A DNA stretch of 64,000 bases from Dreissena polymorpha (GCF_020536995.1 NC_068363.1:7710620-7774619), one strand, 5' to 3'; counted from the stretch's first letter, positions 22,448 through 35,395 are shown. Notes: generated by a model from the letters alone, not told the origin. Numbers and translations are program-made.

Positions 22448-23749
22448 TTAAGTTATTGACGTATTGAGGCTCTATTCGTTGCCATTCATCCACGGAATGT
22501 CGCACGGTGTTGCTCAATAATATTATATAATTATTATATAGCATAATCATATTCATACTAGGTCATTAGACTCACTGAACCAATGTTTTTGAAATCTGAA
22601 TCTGTTAAACGGGCAAATAAGAAACATCGCCTAGTCTCGCAAATAGAGGTTAAAAAGGTGTTTTAACTAGCAAAACAATATAAAAACTTAACGAAATGAT
22701 CAGTTTTAAAGCCGGTTTTATTTGTAATAAAACTACATTAAGATTTTGAAATGATAAGATTTTTTTGGGTATAAAGGAAATTGCTTTTTTATTGCATTTT
22801 TTATGTGTAAAAGCTGTATTATGTTTCTGAAGGTAGTGCACAATGGCATTTACCGATTTTACTATTCCGTGATTATATTCTTCATTTACTGTCGAAATTC
22901 ATTATGGTTAATTGAAAGCTTATTTCGTAACCAGATAATTTGGTTTAAACAGTTTTTATCAAAAAGATTTTTCTTAACAAAACATAAGAATTCCTTTGAT
23001 GCAATAATTTATTGAGAACGTCCCCAAATAGGTATTGAAGTGAGTTTCATTAAGCGAAAAAAAGACAAGGATATTTATACTGTTTTGAAATACAATATCA
23101 GACGGTCGCACCATGAGACATCTAGCGAAAGTATTTGAGGTTTATTTAGAAATACACGTTTTGGGAACTACTTCTTTACTATGCAGACAATATGTAAATT
23201 AGTCGATTTAATATATACATATCATATGCATATTTTAAATATTTTTAAACCCGGGCTTTATGAATCGGTGGAAGATGTTTTCAACACACAAGAAATTCAT
23301 AGTGAACTACCCGTTGTTTATCCAATAAAATATAACAATACTGAGCAGACTTTTTTCTTTACACAATATTGTATTAAACGAATAAGAGAATCTCGTTTCT
23401 TGTTTTATTAGCTTAATCAACTTCAATAGAATAAATGATCACTAACGCTGGTAGATTGTTTCATCAGTCGCGTGGCTTGTCGACCAAACACATCCTCCAG
23501 TTATGTAGTCCTGACCAGACTGGGTACATGAAATACTACATTACATATGAAACTATTTAGTTTACACGTATTTCATCATACTATTACTCAATATTATTTA
23601 TCGACATTACGTACTTCTGTACTTTTGGAAATCTGTTCACATCTGTAGTTATAAGATAAGTTAAAGATCATTGCTGTCACGGTAAGTTCGACCTGTTTAA
23701 TTTACAAATGTTCAATACCCCGGTTATATGGAGATTTGCATAATTATCA

Positions 23750-23777
23750 TCTTCGCGCTTTATACATTATGCCGCGC
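23750..23777 (-). pseudogene. tRNA-Arg 5' fragment, unit C (decayed)
   Basis: Paralogue of 15,907-15,936 with substitutions in the A-box region. Recognisable only by comparison. Confidence 0.35.
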
Positions 23778-23876
23778 AGAAAACGCAACAATAAAACAAT
23801 TAAGTATTCATTCTTGATATTATGAACGGATAAAAAGAACAGAAGATTATTAAGTATTTCAAAAACCAAATTTAAC

Positions 23877-23948
23877 GACTCTGTAGCGCAACGGTAGCGC
23901 GTCTGACTCCAGATCAGAAGGTTGCGTGTTCGAATCACGTTAGTGTCA
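23877..23948 (+). tRNA. tRNA-Trp (CCA)-like, unit C, probably decaying
   Basis: The same 72-nt frame and CCA anticodon loop as in the other units. The acceptor GACTCTG faces TAGTGTC, leaving about two unpaired or weak positions (T-T and G-T), and the D stem has TAGCGC instead of TGGCGC. The B-box-like GTTCGAATCA is intact. Likely a pseudogene or a weakly functional copy. Confidence 0.7.
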
Positions 23949-24651
23949 CACTCTTTATCAATCATCACCTGAGCGTCCTTGATAGACTTTTATTACAAAC
24001 CTTGCTATACACAATGGCGTATATATTTTTCGAGCAAACATAGAACGTGTGCCCATATCGTGTTGTTGCAAATAACGGTTTCTATCAGGAACAAAGTCTC
24101 GTATACGTTTAGCTGTTAAGTGAGAATGACGTCGTCATTATCGTCAATGGGGCGGATCGTACGCTTACGTAATGATAATGGGGATGACGCGGTTGGGTAA
24201 ACGGGCGTTCCAAGCGTACAATACGATCTACATTGATGGAACCTTGGTGCGAGCGTATGGCCATGGCGGTGGTGAAGTTAAAATCCTGTAGCGGAATATT
24301 AACGGATCTTGGTCTAATAGCTCTAGTGATATTGATTTAAGGGTTATTTGCATGTTAACTATTAAGGAGAATTTCAGAATTGAAAAGCTCGTATAAACAG
24401 CCGTGGGATTGTATTGTATATATTGTAAAGAAAACAAAACTAGCTGGTAGTGTTTCAATCGTAAACAATCTGTATGATGCAATTATCTTATAAAAAATTT
24501 CCACACATTTCTTCGGCGTAGCTGTATAATCCAGCTTTTCACCTTACCTGACCTTTGTAAGTGTCCAATAAAATTCAAATAAAATTTCCCGCGGCTAGAC
24601 ACGAATGAATACACTTTATTTAGTTCGTTGGCTGATTTGAGAATACCGCCA
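23949..24651. other. Unit C flank and junction, no gene seen
   Basis: To about 24,490 collinear with 16,110-16,680. After that the unit sequence stops and unrelated AT-rich DNA begins. Confidence 0.55.
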
Positions 24652-24930
24652 GAACATTGGAAACATGAACGCGTCTTTGTAGCACTGCTTTACTGCGTGT
24701 TTAGCATGAAACAATTTTATCTCTAATTAAAAGGCTTGATGGATAGAACAGTTTTACACCAAACACTCGACATCAGTACCGTTTGTGCGTGCACCTTTTA
24801 TTTTCAGGGGATTGCCAGCGCCAGAGCGTTTGTACTTAAAGGCTATGTTCTCGTATTTAGTTATTATTTCCATATTCCTGTCTGTGTACTAGTATATTTA
24901 AGTTCATCAAAGTATCGTTTTTCCCTATCC
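24652..24930 (+). repeat. 280-bp direct repeat, left copy (right copy 27,987-28,270)
   Basis: Begins GAACATTGGAAACATGA and includes 'tttactgcgtgtt', 'caattttatctctaat', 'attgccagcgccagagcgtt' and 'taaaggctatgttctc' in both copies, about 3.3 kb apart. Both copies lie outside the sequence shared with units A and B. Confidence 0.85.
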
Positions 24931-25170
24931 TGATATTCGTTTTGGCCGAACCATTGTTTTCGAAATTGAACATTTAACATGTAAAAGTATAAAGTTTTAA
25001 ACAAGCCGTCGTTCCAGCAGTGGAAGCGTGGCCTCGCTTTAATGCATCGCATTCCAACCCTCAAGGTATCAGGGTCAGTTCGCGGCCAGTAAAACAATCG
25101 CTTTATAATATAGACGCTATCGCGTGAAGTTGGTGAACTGGAATTTTCTTTAGACCAGAAATAAGTTAAA

Positions 25171-25669
25171 GGGGCCTTTTCACAGATTTTGGCATTTTTT
25201 AACTTATTCATTAAATGCTTTATATCGATAAATGTAAACATTGGATCGTAAAAGCTCCAGTAAAAAATCAAGAATAAAATTAAAAAAAGGAAAAGAACAT
25301 TGCCCGGACCAGGTTTCGAACCAGTGACCCCTGGAGTCCTGAAGTAAAAACGCTTTAGCCTACTGAGCTATTCCGCCGAGTACATATACGTAAAGTATTT
25401 TATACCTTATATAAGCAATCTTCGTAGTTTCACAAAATTTAACGATAAAAACAGAACTCTCCAAATTATTCAATCGTTTCGCGTTGCAACGCTTTATAAT
25501 TTTTAGGTTTTAAAATCGTCAAATGATGCATATAATGGCTATATTAGACCATGGTAAATGTTCAGTATTACTGTTTCCTCACAAATATCATAACTTAAAC
25601 GAAAATTTGCGAATCTGAAACAACTTTTTTCAATTTTGTCAATTTACCAAAGCGTGAAAAGATCCCTTT
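25171..25669 (-). mobile_element. TTAA-flanked MITE with tRNA-like promoter, copy 2
   Basis: Ends AGGGGCCTTTTCAC and GTGAAAAGATCCCT with TTAA on both sides. The minus strand has a B-box-like GGTTCGAAACC and an A-box-like TAGCTCAGTAGGCTAAAGCG. It lies at a different target from the unit A copy, so the two inserted independently. Confidence 0.75.
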
Positions 25670-26684
25670 AAATGAAGAATGGCATTCTATCATCGCTGTT
25701 TCGATCGAATACTCTTTACAATAGGTCGTTAAGCCAATTGAATCAGTGCTATTATAGAAATAAAGAGCGTATGCACAAAAACTTTGCTTGGATTGTTGCT
25801 ATTGTGTGTTTGTTTACGCGCATTATTGTGTTTTTAAGGGTTGTTCACAGGTTAATAAGCGACTAAGAAATGTTTTGTAATAGTATGCTTCATTTCACTT
25901 AAGTCGAGATAATTTTGTTTAAGGGTTTAAGCATATTTTATGCACAAGAGAGTTTGTGAGTCGGTTTACATTTCGCCGTGTTTCGGTCAGCATTTACGCT
26001 ACATAAATGTTTAATTTTTAACTTATAATGAGAGGTTTAACGTTATTATTTAAGCTGTTGAACGAGGCTGAGTCATCGGTCCTTTAAGATTTCTGACATT
26101 GTCAAAAATACCATTGTCTGGAAAACCAGGCTTAATACATTCGCGTGCTAGGACAATCAGGCTTTATGCGTGTGTTTGGGGTGTCGTCCGAGACGAGCAT
26201 GTGCATTCGGAACGACATGACAATTTGTGAATGCCTACCCTCTGCGGACACTTCACATTTATCATTTCCAGCAAATTCAGACCATTAGTTCATGTGATCT
26301 GATAAAGAAGCGTAACATTTATTATTCAAGCATATTGCTGATCAAATTGCAATACTTTCCTGAACAATTATTGAATCGGAACAACCTAAACATAAACGCA
26401 TGTCTATCCATAAGGAATCTGCATATAACATGAAATACTATCTGAATAATTAGTGTCCGAGATCAAGCGCGGCATTTAATATTATTCAAACGCCAATAAC
26501 ATCCTGCAAAATCCGCCCTCAACGATAAGAACATGTACATTTTTATCAAAGTCGAATCATTAGTACATGTGATCATGCGCGGAAACGAATACTTAGTTAG
26601 AAAGAGAAATGATAAAAATAATGGAACGATAACGCCCGAAACAGTGTATTCACGAACGCATATATCTGTTATATAGAGGATATT

Positions 26685-26780
26685 TGTTCATGTCAATGTA
26701 AGATCGTGTGTTATTTCACGAGTGATCATATTAAATATATTTTCACGAGTAAGCGATCTTACACTGACATGAACACATTT
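26685..26780. repeat. Foldback palindrome, unit C copy, centre deleted
   Basis: Left arm 'tgttcatgtcaatgtaagatc' and right arm 'gatcttacactgacatgaaca' remain but the inner 'tttgttatttcacg' part of the right arm is gone. Loss of the centre is a common fate of long palindromes. Confidence 0.75.
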
Positions 26781-27910
26781 TCTGTTTCTTGTATGCCTCT
26801 TTTTCAAGAAAATAATTAACAGCTGTTTCCCTTTCGCTGAAAATTTACCCTTTCTCCCGTGGCGTGCCTCAATACATTTCAATACACAAAATGCATCATT
26901 TTTTTCTTCGAAATGACTTCACTATTCCAATGAAATTCCCCAGTTAAACTCTTTAACAATGTAAAAAAACGGCAAAAAACATAAAATAAAAAGCAAATTA
27001 GTTGGATTCGGAGGAATACCGATTTTAATTCACTCGTGATCATACAAATCTGGATATGATAATGTAAAATAGAAAAAGTAGTTCCGAAAATGTGGTCTTT
27101 TCACCGGTGAAAATAACAATTTGTTTATTTTCACTGCTTTTATTTTACTGCAGAAATGTCATATTTTATCATTAGGTATAAACAAAACTTAACTATAAGA
27201 TTTTCTTAACCAATGATACATATTTGCACAATAAGGCTTCGAGAGACAACTTATACAAATATTAAAGTATAATAATATGTGGTGGATTGATAATGTATTG
27301 CTTAATTTACTAGATTTTACCAAAACCATGGGTAGAGACTGTTGGTGATTATTTATAGCAGGGACCTATAAACAAAACAGGTCCTTGTTTATAGCTACAT
27401 AATATTTTATGTGGCATTTGTATCTATTTATAACCAGCATTCATTTCAGACTTGGCCTGAGGTGATATGTGTTTTAGCTACATTTTACAATTAAAGCAAT
27501 TCACAGTATTTCATTTCAGTATCTTTAAATTATTGTTTTTAAGACAGTTTTTAACCTTATAAATGAAAGGTAAGATTAGCGCTACTGATATAGCTTTTAG
27601 TTAACTGCATTTTTGAGTGCATTATGTATATACTCTCTTCAGTAATTCAGTAATTATGTTGTATAAATGTCAAATACATCTACATATATTGAGATGTAAA
27701 CATTTAAATTACATGCATAGATTGAATGGTTGTTGATCTATCAATGCACAGGGTCACCAACAAGACAACTGAATCGACCAATGCTCATTCTCAACTAACG
27801 TGGACAACCACTGGCTTTGTCACTTATTAAAAGAGTCTAATTCATTATAGCTCAATAAACCATCTACTGTTATTACTAACTTATACTCAACAGCCACACA
27901 TCTACCTACA

Positions 27911-27988
27911 CTCACTCACTCTCTCACTCTCTCTCTCACTCACTCACTCACTCACTCGGTCGATCACTCACTCACTCACTCACTCACT
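27911..27988 (+). repeat. (CTCA)n/(CT)n microsatellite, unit C
   Basis: Shorter and more interrupted than in units A and B, with CTCTCT runs and a GGTCGAT break. Unit C sequence stops at its right end, where the direct repeat begins. Confidence 0.9.
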
Positions 27989-28270
27989 GAACATTGGAAA
28001 CATGACCGCGTCTTTGTAACACTGTTTTACTGCGTGTTCAGCAAAAAAACAATTTTATCTCTAATGAAAAGGCTTGATAGATAGAACAGTTTCACACTCA
28101 ACTCTTGACATCAATACAGCTTGTGCGTGCACCTTTTATTTTCAGAGGATTGCCAGCGCCAGAGCGTTTGTACTTAAAGGCTATGTTCTCATATTTAGTA
28201 ATTACAAATTACTTCCATAGTCCTGTCTTTGTACTAAAATATTTAAGTTCATAAAAATATCGTTTTTCCA
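27987..28270 (+). repeat. 280-bp direct repeat, right copy
   Basis: See 24,652-24,930. This copy abuts the CTCA array directly. Confidence 0.85.
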
Positions 28271-30289
28271 TATCCTGATATTTGTTTTGGCCAAACCATT
28301 TTAAATTATTTTCGAAATTAAACATTAAATGCATTGTATTCCATCTCGCAAAGTATAAAGTTCAGTTCGCGGTCAGTACATGACTCATTATATAAACTCT
28401 ATTGCGTTAACCCGGTGACATGACCAGACATATATTTATGGCAGATATTCGGTGATATAATAATGGTATGTCAGTAAAAGATTTTTTTAAATAATTCCAT
28501 GATAAGTCCTAGTTTTGATTAATTTAATAAGAATTATTCTACCATAGCGACCAATTTATTAAGCATGAGCGCGATGATTCACGATACTATTAACAATCGA
28601 ATCAAATAGCTACATGTATGTCCGAAAAACCACTACAACATGTCTGTTCGAAGAACGCGCGTATTAATATTTTAAATATCTACGGTTGATTCGTGTGTGG
28701 CCATTTTCTCCTATATTGTCATTTAATTTCCATTCTTCTTGTGTATTTCTGTTCTATATCTATAGATATATGGTCAATAATATCTAATAATGCGAAATAA
28801 GCCACGCAATCTGGCGCAACGTTATTGATTTGCATGTGATGCTGCAAAGAACTGTGCATTAAAAGGCATTTGCTTTCTCATTGGTAATAACTCTTTATCT
28901 TTCATCAACCTCAACCACAATCAACGCCGTATATCTTTTTTAAAGATATTTCTTTTTATATCTTGTATATACTATATCATAAATGTAAATGGATGAGACT
29001 GAAATAAAAAAAATGCTTGTTCAAAGATACATTTTTGATTTTTTATTGACGATGCTGTTTCAGCATCGTCTAAGGTATGATACCATCAAAAAAATCTTCA
29101 CAATGGCGACCGATGTAAAAGACCGAGCCAGTCCGATTGAGATAATGCTCGGTGTGTAGAAATACCGAAATCCCCGTAATTACCGTAATCCCCCGAAATC
29201 CCCAGAAATCCACCGAAATCCACAGAAATCCCTCTTAATATTGATTATTTATCAAAATACTGCGGATATTTAAATAGAATATTGCAAAATACACTGAAAT
29301 CACTGATGAAACATTGTTTTTATCCAAGTTTGATCCTGAAAAACTAAAATATAAACATTATTATTGGGATTCCCAGTATGAATTCATATTGCATATTTGC
29401 AATAGCACGATCAGGTACCGAAATTTACGCTGTAAAGACCTTCAAGTGTCAAAAATTCATCTGGGGCTTTTTTTATATTATAAAGCAGCGGTACAGTCAA
29501 AATCTTAACAACAATATTCTACTTCTGTTGAAAAATATCGACTCGTAGCGGAGATTTCGGTAATTCTACATTCGCCTAGCAGAGTTGTCGTTAGTGTTTC
29601 AACATTCAACAATGGCCGCCCCAATGAGAGCCTCGGGTCAACACTTTCTTACAGCATAACTTGGCTTGTTTCGCTATTTAGAAGCTGTCATTTAGGATAT
29701 ATGAATTATTTATTCACTAAATCTTCGCTAATGACAACAATTAATTGAAATCGAAGGATAAACTCGATGTGAATGAAGGACTTTCTGGATCGTTACAGCT
29801 TTACACGGCAAAACTGGCATACTGGTATTTTTAGTTATCAATTTAAGTCACATTTTGCTTTATAAATCGTATTTGAGCATTGTGCGACTTATTGAATGAC
29901 TATGATACCCGATATCAACATTTCATCGGGGATTTGCAGATCACCAAGCTGTCCTGAAATTCAACATTGATTTCAAACTCTTAACTGGTTTGTACTCTTT
30001 CTTCTATGTTAGTACTTTTTATCATTTTAAAGTTAAATGAACTGTGACACAGTCAAAGAGACATTAAGGCGATTGTGGCCATTTTGAATCTAGATCAGCC
30101 TGCGGTCGGTTGAAAGCTGTTGGCTTAAAAGCGGTTTTCTGACAATAACACATAATTTAATTGGATACTGATTGGACTGCGCTTTTCCTGTGACCTGGCT
30201 CAAATAAAAGAATTGTCATTCATCAAATTATTTATTTTGAACATTAATCAATTGCTTTTCTTTTCCCTCGGGATCAATGACTCCAGCAC

Positions 30290-31905
30290 TTTCCTGTTGA
30301 GAATTGAATACTGCTGCGATGCTAGGGGGCGTGAGAGATGTTGCACCTTCCATTATCGCTCGATTGTTCATTGTCGGCATGGGTACTACTTACATGTACC
30401 CCGGGTACTCTTAAGTATACTTACATGTACCCCGGGTACGGTAAATATACTAAAACGTACCTGGGAAGTTTAACCCTAAATCAGTCGTTGTCAACTATTT
30501 TTTGCCCCATGTAGGGTGGCATATAGCAGTTGAACAGTCCGTCAGCCAGTATGTCAGTCCGTCCGTCCATCCGAAAAAACTTTAACATTGGCCATAACTT
30601 TTTAATATTGAAGATAGCACATTGATATTTGGAATGCATGTGTATCTGATGGAGCTGCACATTTTGAGTGGTAAATTTTCAAGGTGAATATCATCCTTCA
30701 AGGTCGAGGGTCGAAAAAACAAAGTCAAGGGAAGTAATAAGCTTTAAATGGACATAGTTATCTGACCTGGCCAAGTACATATTTTTGTTAAATAAATCAA
30801 AGTGGCGCAGTAGGCGGCATTGTGTTTCTGACAAGCACATTGTGGTAAAAAGTCAAGGTCATCCTTACGGTCTACGGTAAAAAATACAGATTAAAGGGAA
30901 GTAATAAGCTTTAAAAAGGGAGAAAATTATTCAATATTGAACATAGCCACTTTATATATTAGGCATGCATGTGTATCTCATGGAGTTGCACATTTTGAGT
31001 GGTGAATCTACAGTCACGGTATTGGCTTTTAATTATTTGCTACTAAAAATAGATATTTGTTAGAGACAATTATTTTCAAGGGAAGTAATTTATATAATTA
31101 TAAATCTCATATCATATATTTCCTTACCAAGAATTGAAGTTCTTTTCACGGTTACTGTACAGATTTATTATTTTGATGATGTATAACCCAAATGATTGAT
31201 TGTTTTATTTTTTTAAATGATAAAATTATAATTTCTTTGATGTTCATAACATACCTTGTGGACTTATGTCCACAGATACATGATCAACTCTGGCTTTGCT
31301 CTCTTTAAACCACAGGCCATGATTGTCGGTGATGTCTGACACGGTCATAATTGACTGTGAGACCCTCCCCACCCCCGATCCACCCGTGGTTGGATTGAAC
31401 AACATTCAAGGGAATTAATACCCTTTAAAGGGAGATGATATCTATACCTGCCAAATGATAAATATAAATTTTATTTCAATGCGGCGCAGTAGGGGGCATT
31501 GTGTTTCTGACAAACACATCTCTTGTTTTTGTATAAATTATAAATTCACATTTATGTCAACTTTCTGTAAAATGGCATCTATATTATCGGAACACATACT
31601 CAGAAAGCATGTTGATGCAGTGTTTTTTAAGAGAAGTTTGTTAATGATAATCGGTTACGCGTTTTACGACATCGCATTTTGGGCGCGAATACAGCTCGGG
31701 TACAGTCTAATATGGACCGAGTACAATAACGTATATTTACTGTACCTGGGGTACATGTAAGTATACATATGAGTTCCCGGGGTACATGTAAGTATACTTA
31801 AGAGTACCCGGGGTACATGTAAGTAGTACCAGAGCCGACAATGACCAACCGAGCTCCATCATCTCTCATGAATCGACGCAATAAAACCGAGTCGGCAATA
31901 TTTGA
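30290..31905. mobile_element. Inverted-repeat-bounded block, about 1.6 kb
   Basis: The segments 30,290-30,475 and 31,725-31,905 are inverted copies of about 180 bp. Each carries tandem GTACATGTAAGTATACTTA / GAGTACCCGGGG modules, two on one side and three on the other, followed by 'cgacaatgacca' or its inverse. Between them lies the repeat 30,505-31,545. The structure is that of a foldback element or an inverted duplication; no protein is encoded. Confidence 0.65.
30505..31545 (+). mobile_element. ATGCCCC..ACATCTCTTG interspersed repeat, plus strand
   Basis: Starts TTGCCCCATGTAGGGTGGCA, has the 'cagtccgtccgtcc' run, two rounds of 'gcatgtgtatctgatggagctgcacattttgagtgg', and ends GGGGGCATTGTGTTTCTGAC with ACACATCTCTTGTTTT. 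Positions about 31,020-31,380 look foreign. A family common in bivalve genomes as I recall it; class unknown. Confidence 0.6.
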
Positions 31906-32874
31906 CTTAATTTTTGGTTTGGTTGCTCTCGAGGGATCGAAAAATTTCAGAATCTTCCTAAAAGCCCTACGGGTTTGATCCCCAGAAGCGACATTGAAAA
32001 CTAGCCAACTTTGTTATCTAAAAGGCTGCTAAACCTTATATACAATGGTAATGTGAATTTTCTCTCACACGATGTTCATCAGTTATATTATATAAAAACT
32101 CACAGCAGTAGTTAACAACTGGACAATAATTAATGAACGCATCTTTCATTTGTCTTTGACACTTTGATTTTGACATGGCCTAGATTTAAATATGTGACTT
32201 GATTTTACCAGCACTCTTGTAACAGAGCTAAAGTTTAAATGTACCAATGAAGATCGCCTAAATCCAGATATGCTATTATAGAAGTGTGGAAAGTCTTATG
32301 GGTATGACGAGTAAGCAAAAATTGGTCATTACCCAGTGGCCATAACTGATCTAAGACTATTTTAAAACAAGAAAAATCAGTGCTTGATTTAGATTTCCTT
32401 ACATAGTTCAATAAAAACTAATTGCAGAAGCCTGGTAACAGTTTAACGTTAATGTTACCAATGTGTCAGACCAGGGCGTTGATTTTGAAATCTAGGACAT
32501 GCATAGTCAAGTCTTCATGAAATAAGGACAAAAAATTGTATTTTATGTTCTTAATTGACCTGACTATAGTTCTCAGATTATTATAAGCTCAATCAGTATA
32601 TTTATATCATTATTTATGCTTTGTGTAATGTAAACATATAAACATATGTAACTTGCTAGCAGTTACATGATAGCAATAAATAATACCAAAGCTACCCATA
32701 CTATAAAGGCCATTGACAAAGCCTATGGTAAAAATGTGAACACATTGAGTGTAATCGCCCACTCGTGCCAGTTGACAGGTTGTCATTTTTGACAGTTCTT
32801 CTTTCACTTTAATTTTGTGATATCAAACTATTAACAATTAAGTGGCTGAGAAAAATTTCGCCATTGCTTTTTAT

Positions 32875-32965
32875 GCCCCCGGAAGGGTGGCATATAGCAG
32901 TTGAACTGATCGTCAGTCAGTCAGTCAGTCAGTGTGTCAGTCCGTCCGTCCGAAAACTTTAATGG
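32875..32965 (+). mobile_element. 5' end of the same interspersed repeat, truncated
   Basis: ATGCCCCCGGAAGGGTGGCA, then a (CAGT)n run and 'cagtccgtccgtccg', stopping at the edge of resumed unit C sequence. Confidence 0.6.
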
Positions 32966-33643
32966 CCAGATACTGACATCGTTGTGGGTTACCAGATCTT
33001 GACAGTTTTATTGAACATTCATCCTTTAACATCGAATCGATTATAACTTCAATACTAATTACTTTAAATTTCCTTAGGGCATACGTTTATGTAGGCTTTT
33101 GTATCACATCAAGTACTAATTTTCAACAACATGTTAATATGACTAGAAACTGCTTGTGCAGAGTACTATTGTTATGTATCTAAAATTTGAATCAAGATTT
33201 TGACTGTTCAAATATATCCGCAAATTTACTGTGTTTTTATTTAAATGGCTTTAATACATCTCATGTTTAGACAAACATCGGAACACACATCTTGAACGAT
33301 ATTTAACGCATTCCACACGTCTATAAAATATACTAGTATGCATCCTTAGATACTTGAGGACATACTAGTAAGCGCACACAAGTATAAAACCACGTGACTC
33401 GAAATCACGATCATGTTTCTGTAGACATAAAATATTTAACATACTGCGTTACCAAGCTAGGCTTGAGCACAGCGTATGGTTACACAAAAACTCACATTGG
33501 TTAAAAAAACAACAACAATACTTAGTCTAGCACTTAAACTAAATATTGTACTGGGAATGCTTTCAACCACTGTATTAACAATGTTTTATCCATTATTGTG
33601 TCGATGTTTATGTTTGATAATTATAACTGTTGTTAAGAAATTG

Positions 33644-33644
33644 A

Positions 33645-33708
<64 letters not shown>

Positions 33709-33738
33709 GTAGTACTACTACTACTACTACTACTACTT

Positions 33739-33819
<81 letters not shown>

Positions 33820-33850
33820 GACTACTACTACTACTACTACTACTACTACG

Positions 33851-33939
<89 letters not shown>

Positions 33940-34113
33940 GACGACACGACTACTACTACTACTACTACTACGACTCTACTACTACTACTACGACTACTAC
34001 GGACTACTACTACGACTACTACTACGACGACTACTACTACTACTACGACTACTACTACTACGACTACTACGACTACTACTACTACTACGACTACTACTAC
34101 TACTACTACTACG

Positions 34114-34145
<32 letters not shown>

Positions 34146-34233
34146 GACGACTACTACTACTACGACGACTACGACGACGACTACGACTACGACGACTACT
34201 ACTACTACTACTACGACTACGACTACTACTACG

Positions 34234-34295
<62 letters not shown>

Positions 34296-34545
34296 GACTA
34301 CTACGACTACTACTACTACTACGACTACTACTACTACTACGACTACTACGACTACGACTACTACTACTACGACGACTACTACGACTACGACGACTACTAC
34401 TACTACTACTACTACTATTACTACTACGACTACTACTTCGACTACTAGTACGACTACTACTACTACGACGACTACGACTACTACTACTACTACTACTACT
34501 ACGACTACGACTACGACTACTACGACGACTACGACTACGACTACG

Positions 34546-34585
<40 letters not shown>

Positions 34586-34786
34586 TACTACTACTACTAC
34601 GACTACTACTACTACTCTACTACTACTACTACTACTACTACGTTACTACTACTACTATACTACTTATTACTACTTACTACTACTACTACTCTACTACTAC
34701 GACTACTACCTACTACTACTACTACTACTAGCTCAACTACTACTACTACTACTACTACTACAACTACTCTACTACTACTACTACTA

Positions 34787-34818
<32 letters not shown>
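33644..34818 (+). repeat. 1.17-kb (CTA)n trinucleotide array with CGA variants
   Basis: Nearly 390 triplets of CTA/TAC type. The first part is almost pure; from about 33,930 ACG triplets are scattered in clusters, and from about 34,580 single-base frame slips appear. A Tyr repeat frame (33,476-33,709) is an artefact. The left edge coincides with the end of unit C homology. Array length in the assembly may not be reliable. Confidence 0.95.
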
Positions 34819-35391
34819 GAATACGCAATCCGGATTAATCATTGTGATGACGTGGATAATACTAAGTGGATAATATTTCATAACTTGCTTTCATCAACAC
34901 ATGTGCCCATTTTTTATTTTATTTTAAATTTTAAGCAATATGAATTGCATTTGAGCCGTAATTCTCTCATAACCATAACCATGAAGTAGTTATCGTTCAC
35001 ACGTGTTGTTTATATAAACTACGACTACGTGCTTTTTATAAATAAGCATTGTTTCGTTGTTAAAATTACAAAATTAGCGGATGCCGTAAGGAATATTGCG
35101 ATTTGTTAAAAGTTGTCGGGAAAGTCTTTTTATAAGATTTTTTTTAATAACATACACAAAATAAATAATGCACTGTTAGCTGCAACTATTCTTCGATGGA
35201 TCAATATATCTTTTTTAAACGAACGAAATGAGAAACATCAGGTAACAAAATGTTAGTACTTTTAAAACCGTAAAGCTGATAATACAGGTGTCAGTAGTGT
35301 GTGAAGAAACTCATTGAACGTGTGTACAAGGAATATTTCATACCGATCATTCAAAACAATTATCAATAACCGTGTGTACACTGTTAAACCC
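34819..35391. other. No feature seen
   Basis: AT-rich single-copy-looking sequence between two microsatellites; no coding or RNA signal. Confidence 0.4.
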
Positions 35392-35395
35392 TATA

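Larger units (their letters stand above)
29041..32968. other. 3.9-kb insertion or replacement inside unit C
   Basis: The unit sequence is interrupted between 'tacatttttgatttt' (29,035; matches 12,070 and 20,455) and 'tgacatcgttgtggg' (32,970; matches 12,797 and 21,220). The left edge starts with a hairpin GACGATGCTG-TTT-CAGCATCGTC (29,047-29,069). 29,140-29,240 holds degenerate 'ccgaaatccc' repeats; 29,500-30,280 shows nothing recognised. No protein gene seen. Confidence 0.6.
22540..33643 (+). repeat. Segmental-duplication unit C (about 11.1 kb with insertions)
   Basis: Third unit: tRNA-Trp-like at 23,877, truncated foldback palindrome at 26,685, short CTCA array at 27,911, and the 3' part at 32,970-33,640. 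Its collinearity is broken at 24,490-25,672, 27,989-28,940 and 29,041-32,968 by insertions or replacements. Similarity to units A and B ends exactly where the CTA array starts. Confidence 0.82.

Noticed and set aside
24864-25271. 135-codon minus-strand frame
   Set aside because: It runs across the direct repeat and into the TTAA MITE and has no conserved counterpart in the right copy of the repeat.
33476-33709. Protein with a poly-Tyr tail
   Set aside because: Translation of the CTA array; the preceding part is duplicated unit sequence without a conserved frame in units A and B.
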